Positions 8,658 to 16,110 of a stretch of DNA of 32,634 nt are shown here, one piece after another. The notes beneath the pieces are model-generated. The model did no database searches and was not told the DNA's origin. It saw nothing but the letters and a program-made list of their open reading frames with translations. The DNA lies in NCBI GenBank assembly GCA_947463345.1, contig CANHSA010000004.1:1-32634 (forward strand), written 5' to 3'. The DNA comes from Flavobacteriales bacterium (GTDB taxonomy: Bacteria > Bacteroidota > Bacteroidia > Flavobacteriales_D > Crocinitomicaceae). How positions within the stretch are numbered: position 1 is the stretch's first letter; the number at the start of each line of letters is the position of its first letter. The position numbers and the translations under genes are program-made.

Positions 8658-10277
8658 CTAAAAATAGGAAATAAAGCCCACGTGTAATTTACCTGCATTC
8701 AGTTGCAAAGGTTGTCCGAGTTGCGACCCGAGTCCATAACTCAACTTGAACTGGCCGTTTTCTGAACCCAGCACCAAACCCAAACCCACAGCGTAAACAG
8801 AAGTTTGCTGCTGCCCCAGCACTTTGTTTTGGAGCCAGGCCCAATCCGTGAAAACTAAAAAATGAGCGTACTGATCCAGTAAAAAACGATACTCCAACCC
8901 AGCAAAGGCAAGTGTAGAAACAAAAAATGCTTCTTCATCAAAACCGCGCATGCGTTCTAAACCACCAAAACGATACAATTCATTACTGAATAAAGTGGCT
9001 GACTGAATATGCGCAAACTCTTGACTCAGACTCAAAACCTGGCGCTTAGTGAGTGGCAAAAAATACCGCTGTGAAAGCTCTAGACGCCATGTGAGCAAAT
9101 CATTCTGTGCCTTTTTGTTTCCTACAAGGTAACTGGCTTTCAACTGCATCCCTTTTCTTGGATTTGGTAAAAAATCCAGCTTTTGCCGTTGCAAACCAAT
9201 TCCATATGAAAGTGTAGAGAAGGTTGCTAAATTGGAAAGGGCAGTAACGTTTGTAAGGGCATTGGATTGCCAGTAATCTAGTATGGCAAGCAGCTGCCAA
9301 TTGTTAGCCAATAAATAAGTAAGGCCAATATTCCCTTTGAGCTCCAAAAATGAGGTGTCGCGGCGATACAATGAAAAGCCTGCGTTTACGCCATAAGAAG
9401 AACCACCGATATAAGGCCAAGTTAGTGTACTTTTCAGCAGCTGGGTTTGAGGTGCAATGCTACGCCAATGCAAAGTGAATTTTTCGTTTTTCTGCCATGT
9501 GTTCTGCAGCTGCAAATTGAGCTCTCCTACCAATGCATTTTGTTGCGTGCTTGGATTTTGTTGCAGGCCAATAATACCTGTAGCCGAACTCATTTTGATC
9601 CTTTCCAGAAATAAATATACTGCCGCACTTTGCTCTTCGAGGGCCCATTCGGGCGAACGCAATAATTTAAAAGGCAACTGCCCTGCCACTTGCATTTCGG
9701 CTTGTAACAACTGCTGTTCACTAAATAAAGTTCCGGATTCAATTTGCAATAAATTGGCCAGCACTTTTTCTTTAATAACACCTTCTGGCTTCACATGGAT
9801 TTGACCCCATTTGACCTCAGGGCCCTTAGTGGTTTGTAAGGTTGCTATGGGCACAGATCCTGAGCTGACCTGCAATGAAATTTGAGCAAAGGGGTAGCCG
9901 TTATTGACATACCAATTCAGTGAATCTTGAACCAATAATTGTAACTCTTTTGCAGATAGGTAGTTGAGTTCTGTTGGACTTTTGAGCGCAATTCCTTCGA
10001 AAAAACGACCTAAATTGATTTGATAGTATTGAACTGAATCTTTGATAGCCCTAGGCTCCAAGGCAAATAGAAAATAACCCTCTGCCAGCGCCAACGACTG
10101 CCATTCATTGTATTTTTTCTGCCAGGCCGGCAATAAAAACTTGGTATTGAAAGCGCTTTGAAGTACCGAAAGTGCTTTAGGCAGGGGATTTGATGAATTT
10201 TCAATGGCATAATAGCCTTGCGCCCAGGTCGAACAAGTCAAAAACAATATAAATCCTATGCCGATGAAGCTGCGCAT
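8658..10277 (-). CDS. Omp85/BamA-TamA family outer membrane protein
   Basis: A 539-residue protein with a signal peptide (FILFLTCSTWAQ). The N-terminal half (about 70-215) has POTRA-like segments (LSAKELQLLVQDSLNWYVNNGYPFAQI; QLLQAEMQVAGQLPFKLL). The C-terminal half is a 16-strand-type beta barrel with the Omp85 loop 6 signature RMRGF (RGF at 444-446) and a terminal phenylalanine (HVGFISYF), the usual BAM recognition signal. With fewer POTRA domains than canonical BamA (usually five), it is more likely a TamA-like accessory factor or another Omp85 protein than the essential BamA. Substrate is unknown. It leads a two-gene unit with rdgB. A near-consensus box TAGTCTTG (10289-10296, minus) lies 11 bases before the ATG. 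Confidence 0.85.
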   Translation of the reverse strand: MRSFIGIGFILFLTCSTWAQGYYAIENSSNPLPKALSVLQSAFNTKFLLPAWQKKYNEWQSLALAEGYFLFALEPRAIKDSVQYYQINLGRFFEGIALKSPTELNYLSAKELQLLVQDSLNWYVNNGYPFAQISLQVSSGSVPIATLQTTKGPEVKWGQIHVKPEGVIKEKVLANLLQIESGTLFSEQQLLQAEMQVAGQLPFKLLRSPEWALEEQSAAVYLFLERIKMSSATGIIGLQQNPSTQQNALVGELNLQLQNTWQKNEKFTLHWRSIAPQTQLLKSTLTWPYIGGSSYGVNAGFSLYRRDTSFLELKGNIGLTYLLANNWQLLAILDYWQSNALTNVTALSNLATFSTLSYGIGLQRQKLDFLPNPRKGMQLKASYLVGNKKAQNDLLTWRLELSQRYFLPLTKRQVLSLSQEFAHIQSATLFSNELYRFGGLERMRGFDEEAFFVSTLAFAGLEYRFLLDQYAHFLVFTDWAWLQNKVLGQQQTSVYAVGLGLVLGSENGQFKLSYGLGSQLGQPLQLNAGKLHVGFISYF

Positions 10278-10320
10278 GCTTAAATATACAAGACTAAACG
10301 TGCTATTTTTTTAAAAATTG

Positions 10321-10328
10321 TAACTTTG
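10321..10328 (+). promoter_or_regulatory. -7 promoter box for the small lipoprotein gene
   Basis: TAACTTTG, an exact TAnnTTTG match, 46 bases before the ATG at 10375. The leader between is A/C-rich with no Shine-Dalgarno sequence. I see no TTG at the expected -33 distance. Confidence 0.65.
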
Positions 10329-10374
10329 TAGTATAACTTCCGTTAAAGGCAGCAACAACAACAAAACAAACACC

Positions 10375-10518
10375 ATGAAAACAAAATCAACTTTTATTCT
10401 AGCGGCATTTGCAACTCTTCTCGTATTAGCTTCTTGTGGAGCAGGCCGCAAAGCGAGCTGCGATGCATACGGAAGTCTTGAACAAACTACGCAAAACGCA
10501 GATTTAGCTACACGCTAA
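10375..10518 (+). CDS. Small 47-residue lipoprotein of unknown function
   Basis: This gene is too short for the ORF track. It reads MKTKSTFILAAFATLLVLASCGAGRK and ends in QTTQNADLATR. It has a lysine start, a hydrophobic segment and a clear lipobox (LASC, Cys 21), leaving a mature lipopeptide of about 27 residues with a second cysteine (SCDAYGSLE). An exact -7 box lies 46 bases upstream, and a strong terminator begins 16 bases after the stop, so it is a complete single-gene transcription unit. That pairing is the main reason to believe it is real. I recall similar short 'CDAYGS' lipoproteins in Flavobacteriales but cannot name a family. The function is unknown. Confidence 0.8.
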   Translation: MKTKSTFILAAFATLLVLASCGAGRKASCDAYGSLEQTTQNADLATR

Positions 10519-10525
10519 TATCCAC

Positions 10526-11341
10526 TTACCATTCGAAGCGCTGAACGTGCAACGCCATTTGAGCTTGCATATTCAGCGCTTCTTTTTTTGCAGCAACTGC
10601 AAAATCGAGCCCTGAACTTGCGTAAATAATGGCGCGAGATGAATTCACGAGTAATCCGCATTCTGCATTTGCTCCGTATCTAACAACCGTATCTAGGTCT
10701 CCTCCCTGAGCACCAACACCAGGCACCAAAAAGAAATAATTTGGAGCGAATGCCCTCACCCTAGCAATGTCTTCGGCACGCGTAGCACCCACCACATACA
10801 TCATGTTGTCAGGCGTTCCCCACGCTGCTGATTTTTCTAAAACGGTTTCGAAAAGCGCTTTTCCGTTGGCTTCCACTAACTGAAAATCTTTGGCGCCTTC
10901 ATTGGAAGTAAGAGCGAGTAAGATGACCCATTTGTTTTCAAATTGCAAAAACGGCAATACGGAATCTGAACCCATATAAGGTGCAACCGTTAAGGCATCG
11001 GCTTGCATGTGCTCAAAAAATGTTTTGGCGTAATAAGCCGAAGTGTTGCCGATATCGCCGCGCTTGGCATCTGCAATAATCAAACACTCATTAGGAATAT
11101 AAGCTATAGTTTTGCGCAAGGACTCCCACCCTGCAGCACCGTGACACTCAAAAAATGCGGTATTCGGTTTAAAAGCGACGGCATAAGGATGCGTAGCGTC
11201 TATGATTGCTTTGCAAAACTCGAAAAGGGGATCTTCGGTTTGCAATAAGTGCTGGGGTATTTTAGCAAGGTCTGGATCAAGTCCAACGCATAAAAAACTC
11301 TCTTTTTGTTTGATCTGCGCAATGAGTTCGGCTTTGGTCAT
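10526..11341 (-). CDS. pyrF: Orotidine 5'-phosphate decarboxylase
   Basis: A 271-residue enzyme converting OMP to UMP, the last step of pyrimidine synthesis. It belongs to the longer subfamily: [10 protein letters not shown] at the start, [11 protein letters not shown], the catalytic [12 protein letters not shown] with the conserved Asp-Lys-Asp network, APYMGSD and [11 protein letters not shown]. It overlaps the end of prfA by four bases (ATGA) and is probably translated from the same mRNA. Its final codons also carry the terminator of the convergent small lipoprotein gene, so its C-terminal sequence serves two purposes. Confidence 0.96.
   Translation of the reverse strand: MTKAELIAQIKQKESFLCVGLDPDLAKIPQHLLQTEDPLFEFCKAIIDATHPYAVAFKPNTAFFECHGAAGWESLRKTIAYIPNECLIIADAKRGDIGNTSAYYAKTFFEHMQADALTVAPYMGSDSVLPFLQFENKWVILLALTSNEGAKDFQLVEANGKALFETVLEKSAAWGTPDNMMYVVGATRAEDIARVRAFAPNYFFLVPGVGAQGGDLDTVVRYGANAECGLLVNSSRAIIYASSGLDFAVAAKKEALNMQAQMALHVQRFEW
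10535..10589 (+). terminator. Intrinsic terminator of the small lipoprotein gene, inside the pyrF 3' end
   Basis: Perfect 11-base inverted repeat GAAGCGCTGAA (10535-10545) and TTCAGCGCTTC (10572-10582), followed by seven Ts (10583-10589). Inside it is a second 5-base stem, TGCAA/TTGCA. The whole structure lies within the C-terminal codons of pyrF on the other strand. Confidence 0.85.
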
Positions 11342-12417
11342 GCGGTTTCTCCTTTTAATTTTTCGGCGTTTTCGGCCATTTTGAGTGCGTCTAGCATTTC
11401 TTGGATATCGCCATTCATAAATACACCTAAATTGTACATTGTTTTGTTGATGCGGTGATCTGTGATGCGCCCTTGTGGATAATTATATGTTCTGATTTTT
11501 GCAGAGCGGTCTCCGGTAGAGACTAGCGTTTTTCTTTGGGCAGCGCGTTCGTTGTGAATGCGGTCAAGCTCAAGTTGATATAAGCGCGAACGCAAAACGG
11601 AAATGGCTTTTTCTAAGTTTTTATGCTGTGAACGCCCATCTTGACACTCTACAACCAAACCTGATGGAATATGGGTAAGACGGATGGCCGATTCTGTTTT
11701 GTTAATGTGCTGACCACCTGCACCTGAAGCACGGAAGGTGTCTTTTCTGACGTCGTTCATATCGAGTTCGAAATCGACTTCTTCAGCCTCTGGAAGCACT
11801 GCAACAGTAATGGCGGAGGTGTGCACGCGGCCTTGAGATTCTGTTTCGGGAACGCGTTGTACACGGTGAACGCCTGATTCGAATTTCAAGGAACCATAGA
11901 TGCCTGCACCTGTTATTTCCATAGAAATCTCTTTGTATCCTTTTACAGAACCTTCCGAAGAGTTGAGTACTTCGCAGGTCCAGCCCATGGCTTTAAAGTA
12001 CATGGTATACATGCGGTAGATGTCTTCCACAAAAATACAGGCTTCATCGCCGCCTGTGCCAGCGCGGAGCTCAATGATGGCATTTTTATCGTCTTCGGGG
12101 TCTTTAGGAATGAGCAGTAATTTGATCTCTTCCTCGAGAATGGGTCTAGCCTGCTCGAGCTCGTCTATTTCGGCTTTGGCCATTTCGCGCATTTCGGGAT
12201 CTTGCTCTTCTTCGAGCAAAGCTTTGGCGCTCTGCAAGTTACTTAGCAAGAGTTTGAATTGCAGGTAGGTACCGTCCAGGACTTCGAGGTCGCGGTATTC
12301 TTTGTTGAGTTTGACATACCGACTCATGTCCGAGATGATATCGGGGTCTGTGATCATTTTGCCGACTTCTATGAAGCGAAAATGAATGGCTTCTAACTTA
12401 TTCAGTAGATCTGACAT
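11338..12417 (-). CDS. prfA: Peptide chain release factor 1
   Basis: A 359-residue class I release factor that recognises UAA and UAG and triggers peptidyl-tRNA hydrolysis. The GGQ motif ([12 protein letters not shown]) and the codon-recognition region ([14 protein letters not shown]; the PxT position reads PET) identify RF1. RF1 is distinguished from RF2 by this tripeptide and by the lack of a programmed frameshift. Length is normal. The start codon lies only four bases after an exact TATCTTTG box, so the mRNA may be leaderless. pyrF overlaps its end by four bases. Confidence 0.96.
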   Translation of the reverse strand: MSDLLNKLEAIHFRFIEVGKMITDPDIISDMSRYVKLNKEYRDLEVLDGTYLQFKLLLSNLQSAKALLEEEQDPEMREMAKAEIDELEQARPILEEEIKLLLIPKDPEDDKNAIIELRAGTGGDEACIFVEDIYRMYTMYFKAMGWTCEVLNSSEGSVKGYKEISMEITGAGIYGSLKFESGVHRVQRVPETESQGRVHTSAITVAVLPEAEEVDFELDMNDVRKDTFRASGAGGQHINKTESAIRLTHIPSGLVVECQDGRSQHKNLEKAISVLRSRLYQLELDRIHNERAAQRKTLVSTGDRSAKIRTYNYPQGRITDHRINKTMYNLGVFMNGDIQEMLDALKMAENAEKLKGETA

Positions 12418-12421
12418 GCCG

Positions 12422-12429
12422 CAAAGATA
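12422..12429 (-). promoter_or_regulatory. -7 promoter box for prfA, directly against the start codon
   Basis: TATCTTTG on the minus strand, an exact TAnnTTTG match, followed by CGGC and then the ATG. The -33 region, 17 bases upstream, falls on the TTCG loop of the preceding terminator and has no TTG. Confidence 0.7.
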
Positions 12430-12434
12430 GGCAT

Positions 12435-12460
12435 AAAAAAACCACCCGAAGGTGGTTTTT
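12435..12460 (-). terminator. Intrinsic terminator of the peroxiredoxin-thioredoxin operon
   Basis: On the minus strand: AAAAACCACC, loop TTCG, GGTGGTTTTT, then more Ts. In RNA the hairpin closes with a C(UUCG)G tetraloop, which is exceptionally stable. It starts two bases after the stop of the DUF6952-like gene and ends five bases before the prfA -7 box. Confidence 0.88.
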
Positions 12461-12462
12461 AG

Positions 12463-12717
12463 TTAGTTAATCGATCCGGTGACCCGTTTCATGAAGCCAT
12501 TTAAGGCGTCTCGTTTGGGTACACCATTCTGAATTTCTTTGTGAACCTCAAGTGCGCCAGAGAAATTAGAAAGCAATTCGCCGATGACATCGAGTTCTTC
12601 GTCTTTGATGCCAGGGGCCTCAATTAAGAACTCTAGCGTTTCCATGGTTTCATTGATGTAGTCTTCGTCGTTTTGTTCGATGAATTCGACGAGGTGTTTA
12701 ATGACTGGTAAGCGCAT
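12463..12717 (-). CDS. Small conserved protein, DUF6952-like
   Basis: An 84-residue acidic, probably all-helical cytoplasmic protein (LPVIKHLVEFIEQNDEDY; ELDVIGELLSNFSGALEVHKE). No signal peptide, cysteine or known catalytic motif is visible. I recognise it, with moderate confidence, as the DUF6952 type found beside thioredoxin in Flavobacteria. Its start overlaps the end of the thioredoxin gene by 20 bases, and a strong terminator follows two bases after its stop, so it is the last gene of the peroxiredoxin operon. This context suggests a role in peroxide stress or thiol redox balance, but no function is established from the sequence. Confidence 0.8.
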   Translation of the reverse strand: MRLPVIKHLVEFIEQNDEDYINETMETLEFLIEAPGIKDEELDVIGELLSNFSGALEVHKEIQNGVPKRDALNGFMKRVTGSIN

Positions 12718-13012
12718 CGAGTACTTCTTGAATGGTTTCTATTTTATTTCCCTGCGCTTCTGCCACTAACTTACCACCTTCGAAGGAAGCGAAAGTAGGT
12801 AGGTTGCTGACATTGGCGAATTGGCGTGCATTTGGATAGTGCTCTGCGTCGACATATACAAAGGCGATGTCTGTATGGGTCTCGGCCAAACGCTTGAATT
12901 TAGGCTTGGTAATTTTGCAATTGCCGCACCAACCTGCGCCGTACTGAACCATAACTTTGGCATTTGAAGCCAAAACTTGGTCGAGCGTATCTGAAGTGAG
13001 GTCGCTAAACAT
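12698..13012 (-). CDS. Thioredoxin-like protein
   Basis: A 104-residue thioredoxin fold without signal peptide, therefore cytoplasmic. The active site is WCGNCK (Cys 29 and Cys 32), with Asn in place of the usual Pro of WCGPC, and the cis-proline loop reads NLPTFASF. It begins four bases after the peroxiredoxin stop and probably reduces that peroxiredoxin or related targets. The CGNC variant would be expected to shift the redox potential relative to canonical thioredoxin (inference). It overlaps the downstream small gene by 20 bases. Confidence 0.92.
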   Translation of the reverse strand: MFSDLTSDTLDQVLASNAKVMVQYGAGWCGNCKITKPKFKRLAETHTDIAFVYVDAEHYPNARQFANVSNLPTFASFEGGKLVAEAQGNKIETIQEVLDALTSH

Positions 13013-13016
13013 CTGC

Positions 13017-13640
13017 TTAGTGTTTGCTTAGGTAGTCGGCAACGCCATTGCGTGTAGCATTCATGGCATCTTTTCCTTCTTCCCAGTTTGCAGGACAAAC
13101 TTCACCGTGTTTTTGAACGTGTGTAAATGCGTCGATCAGGCGGATGAATTCATGTACGTTGCGCCCTACAGGGAAGTGGTTGACGGATTCGTGAAACACC
13201 ATACCGGTTTCGTCAAGAAGGTAAGTAGCACGATAAGGTACGTTGTCACCGGCCATGTTGTCTTCGTCGAACATATCGTAGTCGAGGATACCTAATTCTT
13301 GAGCCAACAAACGCGTAGAATCAGCGATCAAAGGAAAACGAACACCTTCGATACCACCGTTGTCTTTAGAAGTACTTAACCAAGCAAAATGAACCTCAGC
13401 GGTATCGCAAGAAGCACCAATTACAATTGTGTTGCGCTTTTCGAATTCAGCTGCTGCCTCTTGAAACGCATGGATTTCGGTAGGACAAACGAAAGTGAAG
13501 TCTTTAGGGTACCAAAACAAGACCACTTTTTTGTTGTTGTCGGTTGCTTGTTTCAATACGTTCAATTGAAAGGCATCGCCCATTTCGTCGATGGCTTTCA
13601 CGGTAATGTCTGGGAATTTTTTTCCAACTAGAGTTGACAT
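13017..13640 (-). CDS. 2-Cys peroxiredoxin, AhpC/Prx1 type
   Basis: A 207-residue thiol peroxidase that reduces hydrogen peroxide and organic peroxides. The peroxidatic cysteine is in DFTFVCPTE (Cys 52) and the resolving cysteine in GEVCPANW (Cys 182), the typical-2-Cys arrangement of AhpC/Prx1 enzymes. A third cysteine (GASCDTAEVH) is common in the family. It leads an operon with thioredoxin and a small protein and is divergent from an OxyR-type regulator 111 bases away, so peroxide induction is likely. No AhpF is present; the thioredoxin next door may be its reductant. It could also be called ahpC. Confidence 0.95.
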   Translation of the reverse strand: MSTLVGKKFPDITVKAIDEMGDAFQLNVLKQATDNNKKVVLFWYPKDFTFVCPTEIHAFQEAAAEFEKRNTIVIGASCDTAEVHFAWLSTSKDNGGIEGVRFPLIADSTRLLAQELGILDYDMFDEDNMAGDNVPYRATYLLDETGMVFHESVNHFPVGRNVHEFIRLIDAFTHVQKHGEVCPANWEEGKDAMNATRNGVADYLSKH

Positions 13641-13674
13641 ATTTTTTTGTTTTTAGGATTACTAATTTGTGGAA

Positions 13675-13682
13675 CAAAGATA
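13675..13682 (-). promoter_or_regulatory. -7 promoter box for the peroxiredoxin operon
   Basis: TATCTTTG on the minus strand, an exact TAnnTTTG match, 34 bases before the peroxiredoxin ATG. I see no TTG at the expected -33 distance, which would fit a promoter needing an activator such as OxyR. Confidence 0.65.
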
Positions 13683-13727
13683 CAGCGCTTTGGTTGGAGA
13701 AGTGTTATAATTTATTTCAATTTATTT

Positions 13728-13735
13728 TATATTTG
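13728..13735 (+). promoter_or_regulatory. -7 promoter box for oxyR
   Basis: TATATTTG, an exact TAnnTTTG match, 16 bases before the oxyR ATG at 13752. The region is very A/T-rich, so chance is possible. No clear -33 TTG is seen. Confidence 0.55.
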
Positions 13736-13752
13736 TATAGATTCTTTCTATA
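13736..13752 (+). promoter_or_regulatory. Candidate OxyR half-operator (ATAG-N7-CTAT)
   Basis: TATAG-ATTCTTT-CTATA is a 5-base palindrome with a 7-base spacer. Its core matches the ATAG-N7-CTAT half-site of the E. coli OxyR consensus. It lies between the oxyR -7 box and the start codon, where binding would repress oxyR itself. A second half-site at the canonical spacing is not seen. Confidence 0.5.
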
Positions 13753-14681
13753 TGATTTCCATTCAACAAATGAACTATATCGTAGTCCTCAGCGAAGAAC
13801 TACTCTTTCAACGTGCAAGCGAGAGGTGCTTTGTAACCCAACCTACCCTATCGATGCAAATCAAAAAAGCTGAAGAAACCCTGGGTTACGCCATTTTTGA
13901 CCGCGATAGCAACCCGCTTCAACTCACCCCTTCTGGGCAACAGCTCATTCCGATCCTCAGAGAAATTCTCGCCGAAACCGACAAAATCAAATTGTTGTCT
14001 GATCAGCTAAAGGGCCATGTCAAGGAAGAGGTGCGCATAGGTGTCATTCCAACAATTGCGGCATACTTACTACCTGACCTCTTTAGTACCTGGATCGCTG
14101 ATTTTGGAAATATCAAGCTGAAGATCCGCGAACTCAAGACCACCGATGTGCTCGATGCATTAGAACGGAAAGAACTCGATATGGCCATTATTGCCGGGCC
14201 CCACCTCGACCCTCGACTAAGGAGTGTGCCGCTTTATTTAGAAGAAATCCAGGTGTATTGTCCTGAGGTGAAAAGTGAAGAGATCCAATTTGAACAAATT
14301 CAGCAAAAACACCCTTGGCTACTCAACAAAGGCAATTGCTTGCGTACGCAAATGCTCCATTTTTGTCAGTTGAATCACGACAACGATGCGCAAGACTGGG
14401 ATTACGAAGGAGGGAATTTGCCTTTGCTCATCGATATGGTAAATAAGAATGGTGGCTACACATTGATCCCTGCGCATTTTCGCTTAAAGCCCGAACAACA
14501 ACAGGGCATCAAGTCAATTGCCGAATTACAAGCTGCTCCGGCAAGAGAAGTGATTGCTTTGATACCAAACCGCAGCATGAAGATGCCGCACCTAGAAGCG
14601 ATGATCAGGCAAATACAGCATTTTTATGGGCACAAAAAAACCAACAAAAATTTGTTGGTTTTAGATTGGGATGTGGCTTAA
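13752..14681 (+). CDS. oxyR: OxyR-type LysR-family peroxide regulator
   Basis: The ORF track begins at 13647, but the ATG at 13752 gives the standard LysR N-terminus (MISIQQMNYIVVLSE) and 309 residues. The winged-helix DNA-binding domain includes CFVTQPTLSMQIKKAEE and IFDR. In the effector domain, GNCLRTQMLHFC holds two cysteines at 196 and 205, nine residues apart, exactly as Cys199 and Cys208 in E. coli OxyR, so it should sense peroxide by disulfide formation. It is divergent from the peroxiredoxin-thioredoxin operon, its obvious target. Its last codons carry a perfect inverted repeat acting as terminator for the convergent trigger factor gene. Confidence 0.92.
   Translation: MISIQQMNYIVVLSEELLFQRASERCFVTQPTLSMQIKKAEETLGYAIFDRDSNPLQLTPSGQQLIPILREILAETDKIKLLSDQLKGHVKEEVRIGVIPTIAAYLLPDLFSTWIADFGNIKLKIRELKTTDVLDALERKELDMAIIAGPHLDPRLRSVPLYLEEIQVYCPEVKSEEIQFEQIQQKHPWLLNKGNCLRTQMLHFCQLNHDNDAQDWDYEGGNLPLLIDMVNKNGGYTLIPAHFRLKPEQQQGIKSIAELQAAPAREVIALIPNRSMKMPHLEAMIRQIQHFYGHKKTNKNLLVLDWDVA
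14634..14662 (-). terminator. Terminator of tig, embedded in the oxyR 3' coding end
   Basis: Perfect 12-base inverted repeat AAAACCAACAAA (14637-14648), two-base gap, TTTGTTGGTTTT (14651-14662). On the minus strand it continues into a run of Ts (A-run 14634-14640 on plus), so it is best oriented for tig, whose stop is 42 bases away. It may also work weakly for oxyR. Confidence 0.8.
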
Positions 14682-14704
14682 GCTTACTTAAGCGAACATT
14701 TAAT

Positions 14705-16048
14705 TTATGCTTGCGCCATGGCTACGAATTCGTCGTAGGCCAACTCTTTTTTAGTTAAAGATACCGTGCTTTTAAAGAAAGCCGTAAGCTTTGCTTCGGC
14801 CAAACGATCGTAGATTCCGTTTGCTTGTTCTTTGTTTTGCAACAAACGCTTAGCGGTATCGGTAAGTTCTGCGTCGTCAGGAGCAGGCAAACCGTATTGT
14901 GCATAATTGCCAAGTACCAATGATTTGGTGTAGTCAATGACTTCTTCGTTGGTGAGTTGGATGTTGTTGTCTTTGAAAATTTTGGTTTGGATCAGTTGCC
15001 ATTTCAAAGAATTGAGGTAGGCATCGAACTCGCGGTCGAGGTCTTCGTCTGAAACTGGTTTTTCTGAAGAAGATTTGATCCATCTTTTCAAGAAGGTTTC
15101 AGGGAAGGTCATTTTGGTCTCGGCAATCAGAAGATCAAAAGTTTTTTTAGTAAACAAGCGGTCGGCGTCTTCCTCGAACATGCGCGCGAGGTCGGCTTCA
15201 ATGCGTTTGTTCATTTCTTCTTCGGTCTTGACTTCATCGCCAAACAACTTTTGGAAGAGCTCCTCGTTGAGTTCGGCCATTTCCATGCGTTTGATGTCGT
15301 TGATGGTGAAGTTGAACTTCGATTCTAGTGTGGCATAAGCGTCAGGAGCAATACCGAGCATAGCGGCGGCATCTTCTGGCCCTTTAGAAACCAAAGTGAG
15401 GTCTAAAGCAAAGGTATCGTTGACTTTTTTGCCGGTCAATAGTTTAACACCCGCTTTGTCGGTCAAAAACTCCATAGAAATGGTGGTAGAATGGCTAATA
15501 CCGCCCTCTTTTACGCCATTTGCGTCGAGTTCTTCGAATTTACCCATGACCATGTCTTTGTCTGAAACGACATCTGAAGAGATGAGTTTGCCATAACGAC
15601 GACGGAGGTCTTCGGTTTGTTTGCCGAGCAATTTTTTGTCGATTTTAACGGTGTTGTATTCCATCTTTGTTTTGGATGAAATTGGCAACTCAAAGGAAGG
15701 GCTATAGCCAATTTCGTAACTAAATACAAAATCAGCAGGTGCATCGAAGCTTCCTTCAACGCCGTTTTCGATAGGAAGCGGATTACCTAAGATATCGAGT
15801 TTTTCGTCTATGACGTAGCGGTAAAGCGCGTCGTTGGTTAGTTTGTTGAGTTCTTCTAGTAAAACAGACTTTCCGTATTGTTTTTGAATAAGGCCTGCCG
15901 GGACATGACCAGGTCTAAAACCAGGGATTTTAGCTGTTTTACGGTATTTGTCTAGGGCCGCCTTTACTTTGTTTTGGTAGTCGGCAGCAGCGATTTCTAC
16001 TTTTAATACGCCGTTTTGGGCATCGATTTCTTGACGTGTAATTTTCAT
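14705..16048 (-). CDS. tig: Trigger factor, ribosome-associated chaperone
   Basis: A 447-residue chaperone that binds at the ribosomal exit tunnel and shields nascent chains. The N-terminal ribosome-docking signature is present (GFRPGHVP, residues 43-50). The middle (about 140-240) corresponds to the FKBP-like domain but its usual signature is hard to see, as is common in distant trigger factors, so prolyl isomerase activity is uncertain. The C-terminal helical domain (about 250-445) forms the substrate cradle. It lies downstream of tRNA-Leu and its terminator. I see no exact -7 box directly before it. The gap to convergent oxyR is 23 bases and its terminator is inside oxyR. Confidence 0.93.
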   Translation of the reverse strand: MKITRQEIDAQNGVLKVEIAAADYQNKVKAALDKYRKTAKIPGFRPGHVPAGLIQKQYGKSVLLEELNKLTNDALYRYVIDEKLDILGNPLPIENGVEGSFDAPADFVFSYEIGYSPSFELPISSKTKMEYNTVKIDKKLLGKQTEDLRRRYGKLISSDVVSDKDMVMGKFEELDANGVKEGGISHSTTISMEFLTDKAGVKLLTGKKVNDTFALDLTLVSKGPEDAAAMLGIAPDAYATLESKFNFTINDIKRMEMAELNEELFQKLFGDEVKTEEEMNKRIEADLARMFEEDADRLFTKKTFDLLIAETKMTFPETFLKRWIKSSSEKPVSDEDLDREFDAYLNSLKWQLIQTKIFKDNNIQLTNEEVIDYTKSLVLGNYAQYGLPAPDDAELTDTAKRLLQNKEQANGIYDRLAEAKLTAFFKSTVSLTKKELAYDEFVAMAQA

Positions 16049-16074
16049 GCGATCGTTTTGTTAAGCCTAATATT

Positions 16075-16108
16075 AAAAAAAAAGGCCTCGTTGAGCCAAC
16101 GAGACCTT
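16075..16108 (-). terminator. Intrinsic terminator of tRNA-Leu
   Basis: On the minus strand: AAGGTCTCGTTG, loop GCT, CAACGAGGCCTT and a run of nine Ts. The stem is 12 pairs with one G-U. It begins two bases after the tRNA 3' end and 27 bases before the tig start. Confidence 0.92.
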
Positions 16109-16110
16109 AG

